64,000 nt of DNA from Lelliottia amnigena (GTDB taxonomy: Bacteria; Pseudomonadota; Gammaproteobacteria; Enterobacterales; Enterobacteriaceae). The notes under the pieces are model-generated. The model did no database searches, was not told where the DNA came from, and worked only from the letters and a program-made list of their open reading frames with translations. A program made the translations under genes and the position numbers. Below are positions 13,591-23,830 of the stretch, in pieces. The first letter of the stretch is position 1. Every line of letters begins with the position of its first letter. The stretch lies in the NCBI GenBank assembly GCA_900635465.1, contig LR134135.1:3100001-3164000 (forward strand). Reading direction: 5' to 3'.

Positions 13591-15567
13591 TTAATGAATA
13601 TCGTGCTGTTTTATTTCCAGCCAATCCATCATGCCCTGCGCCGCATGACGCCCTTCCGCCATCGCTGTGACAACCAGATCCGCGCCGCGCACCGCATCGC
13701 CACCGGCAAAAATTTTCGGGTGGCTGGTTTGATAACGATAGCGACTCTCAACGCTTGCCACGATACGGCCCCAGTCATCTACGTTCACGCCTTGCGCCTG
13801 CAGCCACGGCATGGCGTGCGGGTTAAAGCCAAACGCCATAATGACCGCATCCGCGGGCATGACAAATTCGCTGCCCTCAATCGGCACCGGACGGCGACGC
13901 CCCTGCCCATCAGGCTCACCAAGCTGAGTCCGCAGCAGGCGGACGCCGTTCACTCTGCCAGCGTCATCAAGCACCAGCTCAACGGGCTGGACGTTAAATT
14001 CAAAGTTCGCCCCCTCCTCTTTGGCGTTTTTGACCTCTTTTTTCGAGCCTGGCATGTTGGCTTCATCCCGACGATAGGCGCAAGTGACGTTGGCAGCACC
14101 GTGGCGTAACGCGGTGCGCACGCAATCCATCGCCGTATCGCCGCCGCCCAACACCACCACATTCAGACCAGCGGTGTCGATGTAGGGTTCGGTTACGGAT
14201 GGCGCGAGGCCCATCAAATGCCGTGTATTCGCGACGAGGAAAGGGAGTGCGTCATAAACGCCTGGCGCATCTTCGTGGGGGATACCCGCTTTCATTGAGC
14301 GGTAGGTTCCGACGCCGATAAACACTGCATCATAGTCGCTGAGCAGACGGGACAGCGGGATATCCTTGCCCACTTCGCAGTTCAGCTCAAAGCGGATCCC
14401 CATCGCGGTAAAGATCTCCCGACGGCGCGTCAGCAGGGATTTGTCGAGCTTAAAAGCCGGGATGCCAAACGTCAGCAAACCGCCGATTTCCGGATGACGG
14501 TCATAAACCGTGACGTGCACGCCATGCCGAATCAGCACGTCGGCACAGGCTAAACCCGCAGGCCCTGCGCCGATAATGGCGACGTGTTTATCGACGGACA
14601 CCACGCTGCTCATATCAGGTCGCCAGCCTTTTGCCAGCGCCCGATCGGAAATATAACGCTCAATATTGCCGATCGTGACTGCGCCTGATTCGTCACGAAT
14701 CGTGCAGGCACCTTCGCATAAACGATCCTGGGGACAGACGCGTCCGGTGATTTCCGGTAAACAGTTGGTCTGATGTGAGAGTTCCACCGCGCCGTCGATA
14801 TCTCCGGCCTTAACGCGTTCAATCCACTGGGGAATATGATTGTGCAGCGGACAGGTCCACTCGCAGATGGAATGCTCACCGCATTTCAGGCAGCGATCCG
14901 CTTCGCGATGCGCCTGCTCGGTACGAAACGGCAGATAGATCTCGTCAAAGTTTCCGGCTCGTTGAGCAGGCGTGAGTTTGTCCGGTTCACCGCGCGCCGC
15001 CAGCGCCTGCATTTGGCTGACTTTGCTCTGTCGCGTCTCAGTTGGCGCGGATGTGCCGTGCCACGGCTGTGCTTCCTGGCTGGCGGTACGCTGACGTCGC
15101 ATTTTGGCCAGTTGATTCAACCCTTTTTCCGTGACCAGCGTCAGCGCATCGGCGGGGCAATTCTCGACGCACGCAGGTCCTTGCGGTCTGTCATGGCACA
15201 GATCGCATTTATACGCTGAGGCTTTAACGTGACCGTCCGCAAGCGGCGTCACGACTATTTCCATCGTCCCAAAGGGGCAAGCAACAACGCACGCTTTACA
15301 GCCGATGCATTTTTGCTGATTCACCTGTACGCTGTCGTTGATTTTTGCGATCGCGCCATTTGGGCAGCGTTGAGCACAGGGCGCGTTTTCACAGTGATGA
15401 CACGTCACCGCACTGCGACGCGATCCCTGCTTCAGGACTGTGATCCGGGGAACAAACTGGCGCAAACTGAGCACGTGTTGTTCATTATTGTGAGCCATCA
15501 CGCAGGCAACTTCGCAGGCATGACATCCAATACAGCGCAGGTTATCGGTCATAATAAATCGATTCAT
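13591..15567 (-). CDS. aegA: Fe-S/FAD oxidoreductase AegA
   Basis: 658-residue two-part protein. Residues 1-175 form a polyferredoxin domain with Cys clusters typical of four 4Fe-4S centres (CIGCHACEVAC, CHHCENAPCAQRCP, CIGCKACVVACPFG, CDLCHDRPQGPACVENCP). The C-terminal part is a GltD-like FAD/NAD(P)H oxidoreductase, with a Cys-rich entry (CLKCGEHSICEWTCPLHNHI), the FAD fold VAIIGAGPAGLACA and the NADPH fold VVVLGGGDTAMDC. The E. coli gene is anaerobically expressed and has been linked to urate metabolism. Divergent from narQ with 183 bp between. Confidence 0.95.
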   Translation of the reverse strand: MNRFIMTDNLRCIGCHACEVACVMAHNNEQHVLSLRQFVPRITVLKQGSRRSAVTCHHCENAPCAQRCPNGAIAKINDSVQVNQQKCIGCKACVVACPFGTMEIVVTPLADGHVKASAYKCDLCHDRPQGPACVENCPADALTLVTEKGLNQLAKMRRQRTASQEAQPWHGTSAPTETRQSKVSQMQALAARGEPDKLTPAQRAGNFDEIYLPFRTEQAHREADRCLKCGEHSICEWTCPLHNHIPQWIERVKAGDIDGAVELSHQTNCLPEITGRVCPQDRLCEGACTIRDESGAVTIGNIERYISDRALAKGWRPDMSSVVSVDKHVAIIGAGPAGLACADVLIRHGVHVTVYDRHPEIGGLLTFGIPAFKLDKSLLTRRREIFTAMGIRFELNCEVGKDIPLSRLLSDYDAVFIGVGTYRSMKAGIPHEDAPGVYDALPFLVANTRHLMGLAPSVTEPYIDTAGLNVVVLGGGDTAMDCVRTALRHGAANVTCAYRRDEANMPGSKKEVKNAKEEGANFEFNVQPVELVLDDAGRVNGVRLLRTQLGEPDGQGRRRPVPIEGSEFVMPADAVIMAFGFNPHAMPWLQAQGVNVDDWGRIVASVESRYRYQTSHPKIFAGGDAVRGADLVVTAMAEGRHAAQGMMDWLEIKQHDIH

Positions 15568-15750
15568 AAGACACCCGTTCTGGTAGCATTACCCTTAGTT
15601 TTTATAAGAATATTGTATTTAACTGGGCTGACGGTCTCAGGCAATGTTCATTTGCCCAGAAAGGGGCACTATTTACGACTTACCTGTGGCAGATCAATTT
15701 ATTTCATCACAGGTGAAATTGCGTTTCAGTAACGTTCAGGAAGCCGTGTT

Positions 15751-17445
15751 GTGATCGTTAAACGTCCTGTTTCAGGAAGCCTGGCCCGGGCTTTTATCTC
15801 GATTATTTTGCTCTCCGTTCTGACCAGCGGAATTGCGTTAATGACGCTTGCCAGCAGCCTGCGTGACGCTGAAGCCATTAATATTGCAGGCTCTTTGCGC
15901 ATGCAAAGCTACCGTCTTGGTTACGATCTGGAACGCAACAGCGCCGGTTTTTCCGATCATCGCCTTCACTGGCAAAACACCCTTAACTCCCCCGTGTTGA
16001 AAGAGCTGGATCGCTGGTACGTTCCGGAATCAGTAAAAACCGGTTATCAGCAGTTGCAGATCGCATGGCATGAGATGGACAGCCATCTCGAAGCGGGGGA
16101 TAAGGCGTGGTATCAGGATCATATCCAGCAATATGTGGAGCGTATTGACGCTTTCGTGCTCGCACTTCAACACTATGCGGAACACAAAATGCAGCTGGTG
16201 GTGGCGATTTCACTGGCCGGTGGTGTGGGGATTATGCTGCTGGTGGTGGTCACACTGCGCCGGATACGCCGACAGGTTGTCGCCCCGCTTAACCATTTGG
16301 TTGCCGCCAGCCTGCAAATGGAACAAGGTGATTTTGACATTCAAGCTCTGGGCACCAGCCTGCCCAACGAGCTGGGGCTGCTTTCGCGCACCTTTAACCA
16401 TATGTCCTCGGAATTGCATAAACACTATCGATCGCTTGAGATAACGGTCGAAGAAAAAACCCGTCACCTGAATGAAGCCCACCAGCAGCTCGAAATGCTG
16501 TTCAAATGCTCCCAGGCGCTGAATACCAGTCAGATAGACGCGCACTGTTTCCGGCATATTCTGCAGATTGTTCAGGAAGATACGGGAATGAGTTTCCTGG
16601 AACTGCAGGCCAGCGATAACTGGCAGCTGTGCGAAGGGGTAAAACAAGACGATCGGGAGACGTTTACCCTGCCGGTCATTATGCAGGACACGCGTTTTGG
16701 CGAGCTGCGCTGGCAAAGCGAGAGTGTGGCTGTTTCTCTGCCTTTGATGAAAAGCGTGGCGACAATGCTCGGGCGCGGACTCTATTTTAATCAGGCGCAG
16801 AAGCACTACCAGCAATTGCTGCTTATGGAAGAACGCGCCACGATTGCCCGCGAACTGCACGACTCTCTGGCGCAGGTGCTCTCGTATTTGCGCATTCAGC
16901 TGGCGCTGCTCAAACGTGCTATCCCGGACGATAACGTGCCTGCGCAGACCATTATCACCGACTTCTCACGCGAACTGAACAATGCCTGGCGTCAGTTACG
17001 CGAGCTGCTGACCACGTTCCGATTGGCGCTCAATCATTCGAATCTTCCAGCCGCGCTGCAAGAGGCGCTGGAAGGTCTGCAAAGCCAAACCACCGCCAGA
17101 CTGGCGCTGGACTGCCGACTCTCATCCTTAGCCCTGGATGCACAAAAGCAGGTCCATTTGCTGCAAATTGTGCGCGAAGCGGTGCTGAACGCCATCAAGC
17201 ACGCCCAGGCGAGTGAGATTACCGTCAGCTGCATCACTGCGCCTGATGGCATGCACACGGTTTATATTCGTGACAACGGCATTGGTATTGGTGATGCCAG
17301 CGAGCCGCCAGGGCACTACGGACTGAATATCATGCGCGAGCGTGCCGGACGACTTGGCGGGTCGCTGGGCTTCTCACAGCCGCAAAATGGCGGAACGCAG
17401 GTATGTATTCGCTTTCGCACACCCGAGGTCGTAGAGGGTAAATAA
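15751..17445 (+). CDS. narQ: Nitrate/nitrite sensor histidine kinase NarQ
   Basis: Inner-membrane sensor kinase that phosphorylates NarL and NarP in response to nitrate and nitrite. 564 residues. Transmembrane segments near residues 14-36 and 148-168 flank a periplasmic four-helix sensor; the ligand-binding P-box is visible (NIAGSLRMQSYRLG, 44-57). A HAMP domain follows, then the HisKA_3 domain with phospho-accepting His370 (ARELHDSLAQ), and an ATPase domain with N box (REAVLNAIKHA) and G box (DNGIGIG). Starts with GTG at 15751, the only start that matches homologs (MIVKRPVS). Confidence 0.95.
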   Translation: MIVKRPVSGSLARAFISIILLSVLTSGIALMTLASSLRDAEAINIAGSLRMQSYRLGYDLERNSAGFSDHRLHWQNTLNSPVLKELDRWYVPESVKTGYQQLQIAWHEMDSHLEAGDKAWYQDHIQQYVERIDAFVLALQHYAEHKMQLVVAISLAGGVGIMLLVVVTLRRIRRQVVAPLNHLVAASLQMEQGDFDIQALGTSLPNELGLLSRTFNHMSSELHKHYRSLEITVEEKTRHLNEAHQQLEMLFKCSQALNTSQIDAHCFRHILQIVQEDTGMSFLELQASDNWQLCEGVKQDDRETFTLPVIMQDTRFGELRWQSESVAVSLPLMKSVATMLGRGLYFNQAQKHYQQLLLMEERATIARELHDSLAQVLSYLRIQLALLKRAIPDDNVPAQTIITDFSRELNNAWRQLRELLTTFRLALNHSNLPAALQEALEGLQSQTTARLALDCRLSSLALDAQKQVHLLQIVREAVLNAIKHAQASEITVSCITAPDGMHTVYIRDNGIGIGDASEPPGHYGLNIMRERAGRLGGSLGFSQPQNGGTQVCIRFRTPEVVEGK

Positions 17446-17558
17446 CGGTAAATAAAAGGGTATTGTTGCCAGTCTGCTTCGCTTGTGGGCAATAATTCGC
17501 TGTGCGGAACGTCAGGAACGCGCTGTAAATGCGCATGATAATTTACACTATCTCCTTA

Positions 17559-17575
17559 TTTTCTCCACGTTTGGC
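17559..17575 (+). promoter_or_regulatory. Probable BaeR box upstream of acrD
   Basis: TTTTCTCCACGTTTGGC agrees well with the E. coli BaeR consensus (TTTTTCTCCATNATTGGC) and lies 72 bp upstream of acrD, which is a known BaeSR target. The location in the 201-bp narQ-acrD gap supports envelope-stress control of the pump. Confidence 0.55.
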
Positions 17576-17646
17576 ATCCGCCTTGCCGCTAGAGTTAAGC
17601 GGGCAATGTACAATAACGATGCGCAGCAAAACGAGGTCTTATTTTC

Positions 17647-20600
17647 ATGGCGAATTTCTTCATTGATCGCCCCATTTTTGCCTGGGTGCTGGCAATTATT
17701 TTATGTCTGACAGGCACTCTCGCTATTCTGTCACTTCCTGTTGAGCAATATCCCGATCTGGCTCCGCCGAACGTTCGTATCACCGCGAACTATCCCGGGG
17801 CATCAGCCCAAACGCTGGAAAACACCGTTACCCAGGTCATTGAGCAGAACATGACCGGGCTGGACAATCTGATGTATATGTCCTCGCAAAGCAGCGCAAC
17901 AGGCCAGGCGACCGTTACGTTGAGTTTCACCGCCGGTTCTGACCCGGATGAAGCCGTACAGCAGGTGCAAAACCAGCTGCAATCAGCCATGCGAAAACTG
18001 CCGCAGGCGGTGCAAAATCAGGGCGTCACGGTCCGCAAAACCGGTGATTCCAATATCCTGACGATTGCCTTTGTTTCCACCGACGGTTCGATGGATAAAC
18101 AGGATATCTCAGACTATGTCGCCAGTAATATTCAGGATCCGCTGAGTCGTATTAACGGCGTTGGCGATATCGACGCCTATGGCTCGCAATATTCCATGCG
18201 TATTTGGCTCGATCCGGCGAAGCTGAATAGCGTGCAAATGACGGCAACGGATGTGACCAATGCCATCAAATCCCAGAATGCGCAAATCGCTGTCGGCCAA
18301 CTTGGCGGTACGCCGTCTGTCGATAACCAGGCGCTAAACGCCACCATCAATTCGCAGTCATTACTTCAGACGCCGCAGCAATTCCGCGACATCACCCTGC
18401 GCGTCAATCCGGACGGTTCGGAAGTGCGTCTGGGGGATGTGGCAAAAGTGGAAATGGGTGCGGAAAAATACGACAACCTGAGCCGATTTAACGGCAATCA
18501 GGCGTCGGGTTTAGGGGTGAAACTGGCCTCAGGGGCGAACGAAATGGCCACCGCAAAGCTTGTTATTGAAAGGCTGGACGAACTCGCGCCCTATTTCCCG
18601 CACGGCCTGGAATATAAAGTCGCTTTTGAAACCACCTCCTTCGTAAAAGCTTCCATCGAAGATGTGGTCAAAACGCTGCTCGAAGCCATCGCGTTGGTGT
18701 TCCTGGTGATGTATCTGTTCCTGCAGAATTTTCGCGCAACGCTTATCCCGACGATTGCCGTCCCGGTGGTTCTGCTCGGAACGTTCGCCGTGTTATACGC
18801 CTTCGGCTACAGCATCAACACCCTCACCATGTTCGCCATGGTGCTGGCGATTGGCTTGCTGGTGGATGACGCCATCGTTGTGGTGGAAAACGTCGAGCGT
18901 ATCATGACGGAAGAAGGCCTTTCGCCGCGCGAAGCGACGCGAAAATCGATGGGGCAAATTCAGGGCGCGCTGGTGGGGATCGCGATGGTGCTCTCCGCCG
19001 TCTTCGTGCCCATGGCGTTTTTTGGCGGCACAACCGGCGCGATTTACCGCCAGTTCTCGATAACCATCGTTTCTGCCATGGTGCTTTCGGTGCTGGTGGC
19101 CATGATCCTGACGCCCGCCCTTTGCTCAACGCTGCTCAAACCGTTGCACAAAGGCGAACAACACGGACAAAAAGGGTTCTTCGGCTGGTTCAACCGCATG
19201 TTTAATCGCAATGCGGCGCGCTATGAGGCGGGCGTCGCAAAGATATTGCACCGCAGCCTGCGCTGGATCGTAATTTACGTTTTACTGCTCGGTGGGATGG
19301 TATTTTTATTCCTGCGCCTGCCGACCTCGTTCCTGCCGCTGGAAGACAGAGGCATGTTTATCACGTCAGTGCAGTTGCCCAGCGGTGCCACCCAGCAGCA
19401 AACGCTGAAGGTGGTGCAGAAGGTTGAACAGTACTTTTTCACCCAAGAAAAAGACAACATTGTGTCGGTGTTTTCAACCGTCGGATCCGGCCCTGGAGGT
19501 AACGGGCAGAACGTCGCGCGGATGTTCGTCCGCCTGAAAGGCTGGGACGAGCGCGACAGCAAGACCGGCTCTTCTTTCGCCATTATCGAGCGCGCCACCA
19601 AAGCATTTACGCGCATTAAAGAAGCGCGGGTATTTGCCAGTAGCCCGGCGGCCATTAGTGGCCTGGGCAGTTCGGCAGGTTTTGATATGGAGTTACAAGA
19701 CCACGCAGGCGCCGGGCACGATGCGCTCATGGCCGCCCGCGACCGGTTGCTGGATCTGGCGGGTAAAGACCCTTCGCTCACCCGCGTGCGCCACAACGGT
19801 CTTGATGACAGCCCGCAATTACAGATCGATATCGATCAGCGCAAAGCCCAGGCGCTGGGAGTTTCCATCAATGATATTAACGATACGCTGCAAACGGCCT
19901 GGGGCTCCAGCTACGTGAACGATTTTATGGATCGCGGACGCGTGAAAAAGGTTTACGTCCAGGCGGCGGCGCCTTACCGCATGCTGCCCGACGATATTAA
20001 TCTGTGGTACGTGCGCAATAATACGGGTGGGATGGTGCCGTTCTCCGCGTTTGCGACATCCCACTGGGAGAGCGGCTCCCCGCGACTGGAACGCTATAAC
20101 GGCTATTCCGCGCTGGAAATCGTTGGTGAAGCCGCGCCGGGAGTAAGTACCGGAACCGCGATGGACACCATGGAGAAGCTGGTTCAGCAACTGCCCGCAG
20201 GGTTCGGCCTGGAGTGGACCGCGATGTCCTATCAGGAACGGCTCTCAGGCGCACAAGCCCCTGCTCTGTATGCCCTGTCGTTACTGGTGGTGTTCCTGTG
20301 CCTCGCCGCGCTCTATGAAAGCTGGTCCGTTCCGTTCTCCGTCATGCTGGTGGTGCCATTAGGTGTCATCGGCGCATTACTCGCCACCTGGATGCGTGGT
20401 CTGGAAAACGACGTGTACTTCCAGGTGGGGTTGCTCACGGTCATCGGCTTGTCAGCGAAGAACGCGATTTTGATCGTCGAGTTTGCCAATGAGATGAATT
20501 CGAAGGGGCACGATCTGCTGTCGTCTACGCTACACGCGTGTCGTCAGCGTCTGCGCCCGATCCTGATGACGTCTCTGGCATTTGTGTTTGGCGTGCTGCC

Positions 20601-20760
20601 TATGGCGACCAGTTCTGGAGCAGGTTCCAGCAGCCAGCATGCTGTGGGGACGGGGGTGATGGGCGGAATGATTTCAGCCACGGTTCTGGCTATCTATTTC
20701 GTTCCGTTGTTCTTCGTGCTGGTGCGTCGTCGCTTCCCGCTTAAAGAACGGCCAGAATAA
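17647..20760 (+). CDS. acrD: Aminoglycoside/multidrug RND efflux pump AcrD
   Basis: 1037-residue inner-membrane RND transporter that works with AcrA and TolC; exports aminoglycosides, bile acids and other amphiphiles using the proton gradient. The N-terminus [17 protein letters not shown], two large periplasmic loops, and the TM4 proton-relay segment [16 protein letters not shown] with its paired Asp residues are present, as is the C-terminal half TM block ([14 protein letters not shown]). Length equals E. coli AcrD and the protein is clearly closer to AcrD than AcrB, as context also shows. Followed by a strong terminator. Confidence 0.96.
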   Translation: MANFFIDRPIFAWVLAIILCLTGTLAILSLPVEQYPDLAPPNVRITANYPGASAQTLENTVTQVIEQNMTGLDNLMYMSSQSSATGQATVTLSFTAGSDPDEAVQQVQNQLQSAMRKLPQAVQNQGVTVRKTGDSNILTIAFVSTDGSMDKQDISDYVASNIQDPLSRINGVGDIDAYGSQYSMRIWLDPAKLNSVQMTATDVTNAIKSQNAQIAVGQLGGTPSVDNQALNATINSQSLLQTPQQFRDITLRVNPDGSEVRLGDVAKVEMGAEKYDNLSRFNGNQASGLGVKLASGANEMATAKLVIERLDELAPYFPHGLEYKVAFETTSFVKASIEDVVKTLLEAIALVFLVMYLFLQNFRATLIPTIAVPVVLLGTFAVLYAFGYSINTLTMFAMVLAIGLLVDDAIVVVENVERIMTEEGLSPREATRKSMGQIQGALVGIAMVLSAVFVPMAFFGGTTGAIYRQFSITIVSAMVLSVLVAMILTPALCSTLLKPLHKGEQHGQKGFFGWFNRMFNRNAARYEAGVAKILHRSLRWIVIYVLLLGGMVFLFLRLPTSFLPLEDRGMFITSVQLPSGATQQQTLKVVQKVEQYFFTQEKDNIVSVFSTVGSGPGGNGQNVARMFVRLKGWDERDSKTGSSFAIIERATKAFTRIKEARVFASSPAAISGLGSSAGFDMELQDHAGAGHDALMAARDRLLDLAGKDPSLTRVRHNGLDDSPQLQIDIDQRKAQALGVSINDINDTLQTAWGSSYVNDFMDRGRVKKVYVQAAAPYRMLPDDINLWYVRNNTGGMVPFSAFATSHWESGSPRLERYNGYSALEIVGEAAPGVSTGTAMDTMEKLVQQLPAGFGLEWTAMSYQERLSGAQAPALYALSLLVVFLCLAALYESWSVPFSVMLVVPLGVIGALLATWMRGLENDVYFQVGLLTVIGLSAKNAILIVEFANEMNSKGHDLLSSTLHACRQRLRPILMTSLAFVFGVLPMATSSGAGSSSQHAVGTGVMGGMISATVLAIYFVPLFFVLVRRRFPLKERPE

Positions 20761-20773
20761 ACGTGCATTAAAA

Positions 20774-20798
20774 AAGGCGGCTCCAGAGCCGCCTTTTT
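20774..20798 (+). terminator. Rho-independent terminator of acrD
   Basis: Stem AAGGCGGCTC/GAGCCGCCTT followed by a T run, 13 bp after the acrD stop. The A run on the other side means it could also end the leftward ypfM transcript. Confidence 0.9.
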
Positions 20799-20860
20799 AT
20801 TGTGTGATGAATCACATCGTTTTTATACTAAATAAGTGCTCTTGCAATTCTTCCTGAATG

Positions 20861-20920
20861 TCATTTACGAAGCATGTCTTCGATAAAATCTTTCCAGTTC
20901 CCCAGTTCACGTTCAATCAT
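20861..20920 (-). CDS. ypfM: Small protein YpfM (19 residues)
   Basis: Reads MIERELGNWKDFIEDMLRK on the minus strand and ends with TGA. It matches the 19-residue E. coli YpfM, whose expression was shown there by tagging, at one position short of identity (Asp for Val). It lies at the same place, between acrD and yffB. AGAGGT just upstream is a good ribosome-binding site. It is amphipathic and has no transmembrane segment; its function is unknown. Conservation at both protein level and position argues that it is a real gene. Confidence 0.88.
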   Translation of the reverse strand: MIERELGNWKDFIEDMLRK

Positions 20921-21309
20921 AACAACCTCTCTTATTATTATGCGTATTCTATGAGAATATATCGGTGTTGTGAAGATAATTTAATCAATCGGTTTGCTTT
21001 CCTTCCCCCTTGCTGTGCCTGACGTGCTTCAAATATGGTCTTTTAACCATAAATTTTATGTGACCAATAGCAATATTTAGAAACAACCACACGTGTGGGT
21101 GATATTCTTATTACCTACTGACTTTAAGCCAAATTTTGCTTATCTGGACATTTATGCGGTCCTGATGAAATAATATTCAGCTTACATGTGTAGGTTGAAT
21201 TATCAGGCATAGTACAATCAGGCATAAGGTAAATATGTTATGTTTGGTCAAATAATATAACATCGAAAAAACTGAACATTTTTTATTAATAAAGACAAAA
21301 GGATTCATC
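20921..21309. other. AT-rich 389-bp intergenic region between ypfM and yffB
   Basis: No coding frame is supported. The region is markedly AT-rich. It contains the perfect 12-bp palindrome CCACACGTGTGG at 21087-21098, the direct repeat AATCAGGCATA near 21198 and 21219, and an imperfect inverted repeat around ATGTTAT/ATAACAT near 21236-21262. It must hold the ypfM promoter (leftward) and the yffB-dapE promoter (rightward), so the palindrome may be an operator. Confidence 0.5.
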
Positions 21310-21657
21310 ATGATTGTGATGTATGGAATTAAAAACTGCGACACCATAAAAAAGGCACGCCGCTTCCTGGAAAGCCATAATGTCGAATATCGCTTTCATG
21401 ATTACCGCGTTGATGGGCTTGACGCTGATTTCCTTCAAACCGCCATCGCGGAACTGGGCTGGGAAGCGCTGCTGAATACGCGCGGAACAACCTGGCGTAA
21501 ACTGGATGAATCCGTTCGTAGTAGCATTACCGATGCCGATAGCGCAGCAAAATTAATGCTCGAAATGCCAGCAATAATCAAACGCCCATTGCTCTGCGCG
21601 CCCGGTCAGCCTATGCTGCTGGGCTTTAGTGAATCCAGTTATCAGACTTATATTTGA
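21310..21657 (+). CDS. yffB: ArsC/Spx-family protein YffB
   Basis: 115-residue thioredoxin-fold protein of the arsenate reductase-like (ArsC/Spx) family. The N-terminus [18 protein letters not shown] carries the single active-site-like Cys, and the C-terminus has the family motif [20 protein letters not shown]. Arsenate reductase activity has not been shown for E. coli YffB and glutathione-dependent thiol chemistry has been suggested. dapE starts 10 bp downstream, so the two are probably one operon. Confidence 0.92.
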   Translation: MIVMYGIKNCDTIKKARRFLESHNVEYRFHDYRVDGLDADFLQTAIAELGWEALLNTRGTTWRKLDESVRSSITDADSAAKLMLEMPAIIKRPLLCAPGQPMLLGFSESSYQTYI

Positions 21658-21667
21658 GGTGCAGTTT

Positions 21668-22795
21668 ATGTCATGCCCGGTCATTGAGCTGACTCAGCAG
21701 CTTATTCGCCGCCCTTCCCTTAGCCCGGACGATGCAGGTTGTCAGGCTTTAATGATTGAACGTCTGCGCGCGATCGGTTTTACCGTTGAGCGGATGGATT
21801 TTGGCGACACCCAGAACTTTTGGGCATGGCGCGGCCAGGGTGAAACGCTGGCTTTTGCCGGACATACCGACGTCGTTCCGCCAGGCGATGCTGACCGTTG
21901 GATCAATCCGCCGTTTGAACCGACCATTCGTGACGGCATGCTGTTTGGTCGCGGTGCGGCTGACATGAAAGGCTCGCTGGCTGCGATGGTGGTGGCCGCC
22001 GAACGGTTCGTCGCCCAGCATCCAAACCACAAAAACCGTCTGGCATTCCTGATCACATCCGATGAAGAAGCCAGCGCTAAAAATGGCACGGTGAGAGTCG
22101 TTGAAGCGCTGATGGAACGCCGCGAACGCCTGGATTATTGTCTCGTAGGCGAGCCGTCCAGCACTGAAGTGGTGGGCGATGTGGTAAAAAATGGCCGTCG
22201 CGGATCGCTGACCTGCAACCTGACGATCCACGGTGTGCAAGGCCACGTCGCGTATCCGCATCTTGCCGATAACCCGGTGCATCGCGCTGCGCCCATGCTG
22301 AATGAGCTGGTCAATATCGAATGGGATAAAGGCAACGAATTCTTCCCGCCGACCAGCATGCAGATTGCGAATCTTCAGGCGGGTACGGGCAGCAATAATG
22401 TGATCCCCGGTGATTTCTCCGTGCAGTTCAACTTCCGTTTTAGTACGGAACTGACCGACGAGATGATTAAAAGCCGCGTCATCGCGCTGCTGGAAAAATA
22501 CGAATTGCGCTACTCCGTGGACTGGTGGCTGTCTGGCCAGCCGTTTCTGACCCAGCGCGGCAAGCTGGTCGATGCGGTGGTTAACGCCATCGCGCACTAT
22601 AATGAAATTAAACCGCAACTGCTGACAACGGGTGGCACATCAGACGGACGCTTTATTGCTCGTATGGGCGCGCAGGTTGTCGAACTGGGACCAGTGAACG
22701 CCACCATTCATAAAATCAATGAATGCGTGAATGCGGCTGATTTACAGCTACTGGCGCGTATGTATCAACGTATCATGGAGCAACTCGTCGCCTGA
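21668..22795 (+). CDS. dapE: Succinyl-diaminopimelate desuccinylase DapE
   Basis: Cytoplasmic dinuclear zinc amidohydrolase that removes succinate from N-succinyl-LL-diaminopimelate in lysine and peptidoglycan synthesis. 375 residues, as in E. coli. Metal and catalytic motifs of the M20 family are present: [12 protein letters not shown] (His and Asp), [22 protein letters not shown], and the C-terminal His in [11 protein letters not shown]. The ATG at 21668 gives the E. coli start [11 protein letters not shown] small membrane protein gene, ypfN, follows 25 bp later. Confidence 0.97.
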   Translation: MSCPVIELTQQLIRRPSLSPDDAGCQALMIERLRAIGFTVERMDFGDTQNFWAWRGQGETLAFAGHTDVVPPGDADRWINPPFEPTIRDGMLFGRGAADMKGSLAAMVVAAERFVAQHPNHKNRLAFLITSDEEASAKNGTVRVVEALMERRERLDYCLVGEPSSTEVVGDVVKNGRRGSLTCNLTIHGVQGHVAYPHLADNPVHRAAPMLNELVNIEWDKGNEFFPPTSMQIANLQAGTGSNNVIPGDFSVQFNFRFSTELTDEMIKSRVIALLEKYELRYSVDWWLSGQPFLTQRGKLVDAVVNAIAHYNEIKPQLLTTGGTSDGRFIARMGAQVVELGPVNATIHKINECVNAADLQLLARMYQRIMEQLVA

Positions 22796-22820
22796 CGAGG
22801 GCTCTGAGAAGGAATAGCGA

Positions 22821-23018
22821 ATGGACTGGCTGGCTAAATACTGGTGGATTTTGGTGTTGGTGTTTCTGGTAGGCGTCTTGCTTAACGTCATCAAAGATCT
22901 TAAGCGCGTTGATCATAAGAAGTTTCTCGCCAACAAGCCCGAACTTCCGCCACATCGTGACTTCAACGATAAGTGGGACGATGACGACAACTGGCCGAAG
23001 AAAGACCAGAAGAAATAA
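22821..23018 (+). CDS. ypfN: Small membrane protein YpfN
   Basis: 65 residues: one transmembrane helix (about residues 4-25, [19 protein letters not shown]) followed by a charged, Asp/Lys-rich tail ending in [13 protein letters not shown]. Almost identical to the E. coli protein. Function unknown. It lies downstream of dapE and is probably co-transcribed with it. Confidence 0.92.
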   Translation: MDWLAKYWWILVLVFLVGVLLNVIKDLKRVDHKKFLANKPELPPHRDFNDKWDDDDNWPKKDQKK

Positions 23019-23029
23019 TCGTCTTATTT

Positions 23030-23051
23030 CCTCTCTCCGCCAGGAGAGAGG
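23030..23051. repeat. Perfect hairpin CCTCTCTCC / GGAGAGAGG
   Basis: A 9-bp perfect stem with a GCCA loop in the 42-bp gap between convergent ypfN and ypfH. It lacks a T run. It shares the CTCTCC...GGAGAG core with the hairpin at 1675-1694, suggesting a dispersed intergenic element or shared mRNA 3' end. Confidence 0.6.
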
Positions 23052-23060
23052 AACGCCACA

Positions 23061-23756
23061 TCATAAAAACTCAACGATATCGTCGTCATTCGGCTTACCG
23101 CCGCTCAGCGCTTCGTCAAAATAATGCTTCGGCACGGTAAAGCGCAGATGATCAAGCGCCAACTGCATGCTGCGATCGTCAATCGCATGACCCAGCTCAT
23201 CAACGATATCCAGCGTCACGTCCCCGCCTTCACGAATCAACGCGTCCTGTGCCGCGACTGCGTGAGACAGCTCGATGACCCGATCTTCACCACCGTGGAT
23301 CAAGTGGATCGTTGTTGATGTGGTCGACGTTTTTGGCAACGTGGCAAAACGGCCGTTAAACGCAATCACGCGGGACACCAGGCCTGGCTGCGCTTTCACG
23401 CTCTCCAGTGACATAATCGCCCCTTGAGAAAAACCAATCAGCGCGGTGGCCGCTGCGCCAACGCCACTCTGTTTTTGCCAGTAACGTACCGTTTCAATAA
23501 ACGCCGGCATGATGGCATCAATGCGCGCCTGACGATTTTCTTCCGTCACACCCTGCACCGAAAACCACTGGCGTCCATTCGGACCGCACGGCTCAACGCC
23601 GCCCACGCTGACAATCAGCGCATCGGGGAAGATGGGCGCAAACCAGCTTCCAATCTGCCCCATATTGACGGCGTTATCGCCCACGCCATGAAACAGCAGC
23701 AGTAATTGTTGCGCGGGTTTTTCGGGGCTTTGAACAACAAAATGGTCATGTTTCAT
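23061..23756 (-). CDS. ypfH: Carboxylesterase YpfH
   Basis: 231-residue alpha/beta hydrolase of the phospholipase/carboxylesterase family; E. coli YpfH has esterase activity on short acyl esters. The nucleophile Ser110 is in GFSQGAIM, with Asp158 (HGGEDRVI) and His190 (ELGHAID) completing the triad; the oxyanion region is LLFHGVGDN. No signal peptide, so cytoplasmic. Natural substrate unknown. Confidence 0.93.
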   Translation of the reverse strand: MKHDHFVVQSPEKPAQQLLLLFHGVGDNAVNMGQIGSWFAPIFPDALIVSVGGVEPCGPNGRQWFSVQGVTEENRQARIDAIMPAFIETVRYWQKQSGVGAAATALIGFSQGAIMSLESVKAQPGLVSRVIAFNGRFATLPKTSTTSTTIHLIHGGEDRVIELSHAVAAQDALIREGGDVTLDIVDELGHAIDDRSMQLALDHLRFTVPKHYFDEALSGGKPNDDDIVEFL

Positions 23757-23830
23757 GGCAATCTCCTTAATTCGATAAAGTGGAGTTTACGCCTCCGGAA
23801 GGTAATCACCATGCCACTTTACTGAAGGAG

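Noticed and set aside
15680..15700. FNR-like site between aegA and narQ (ending in ATCAA)
   Set aside because: Only one half site matches. aegA is anaerobically induced in E. coli, but this sequence alone does not support a call.
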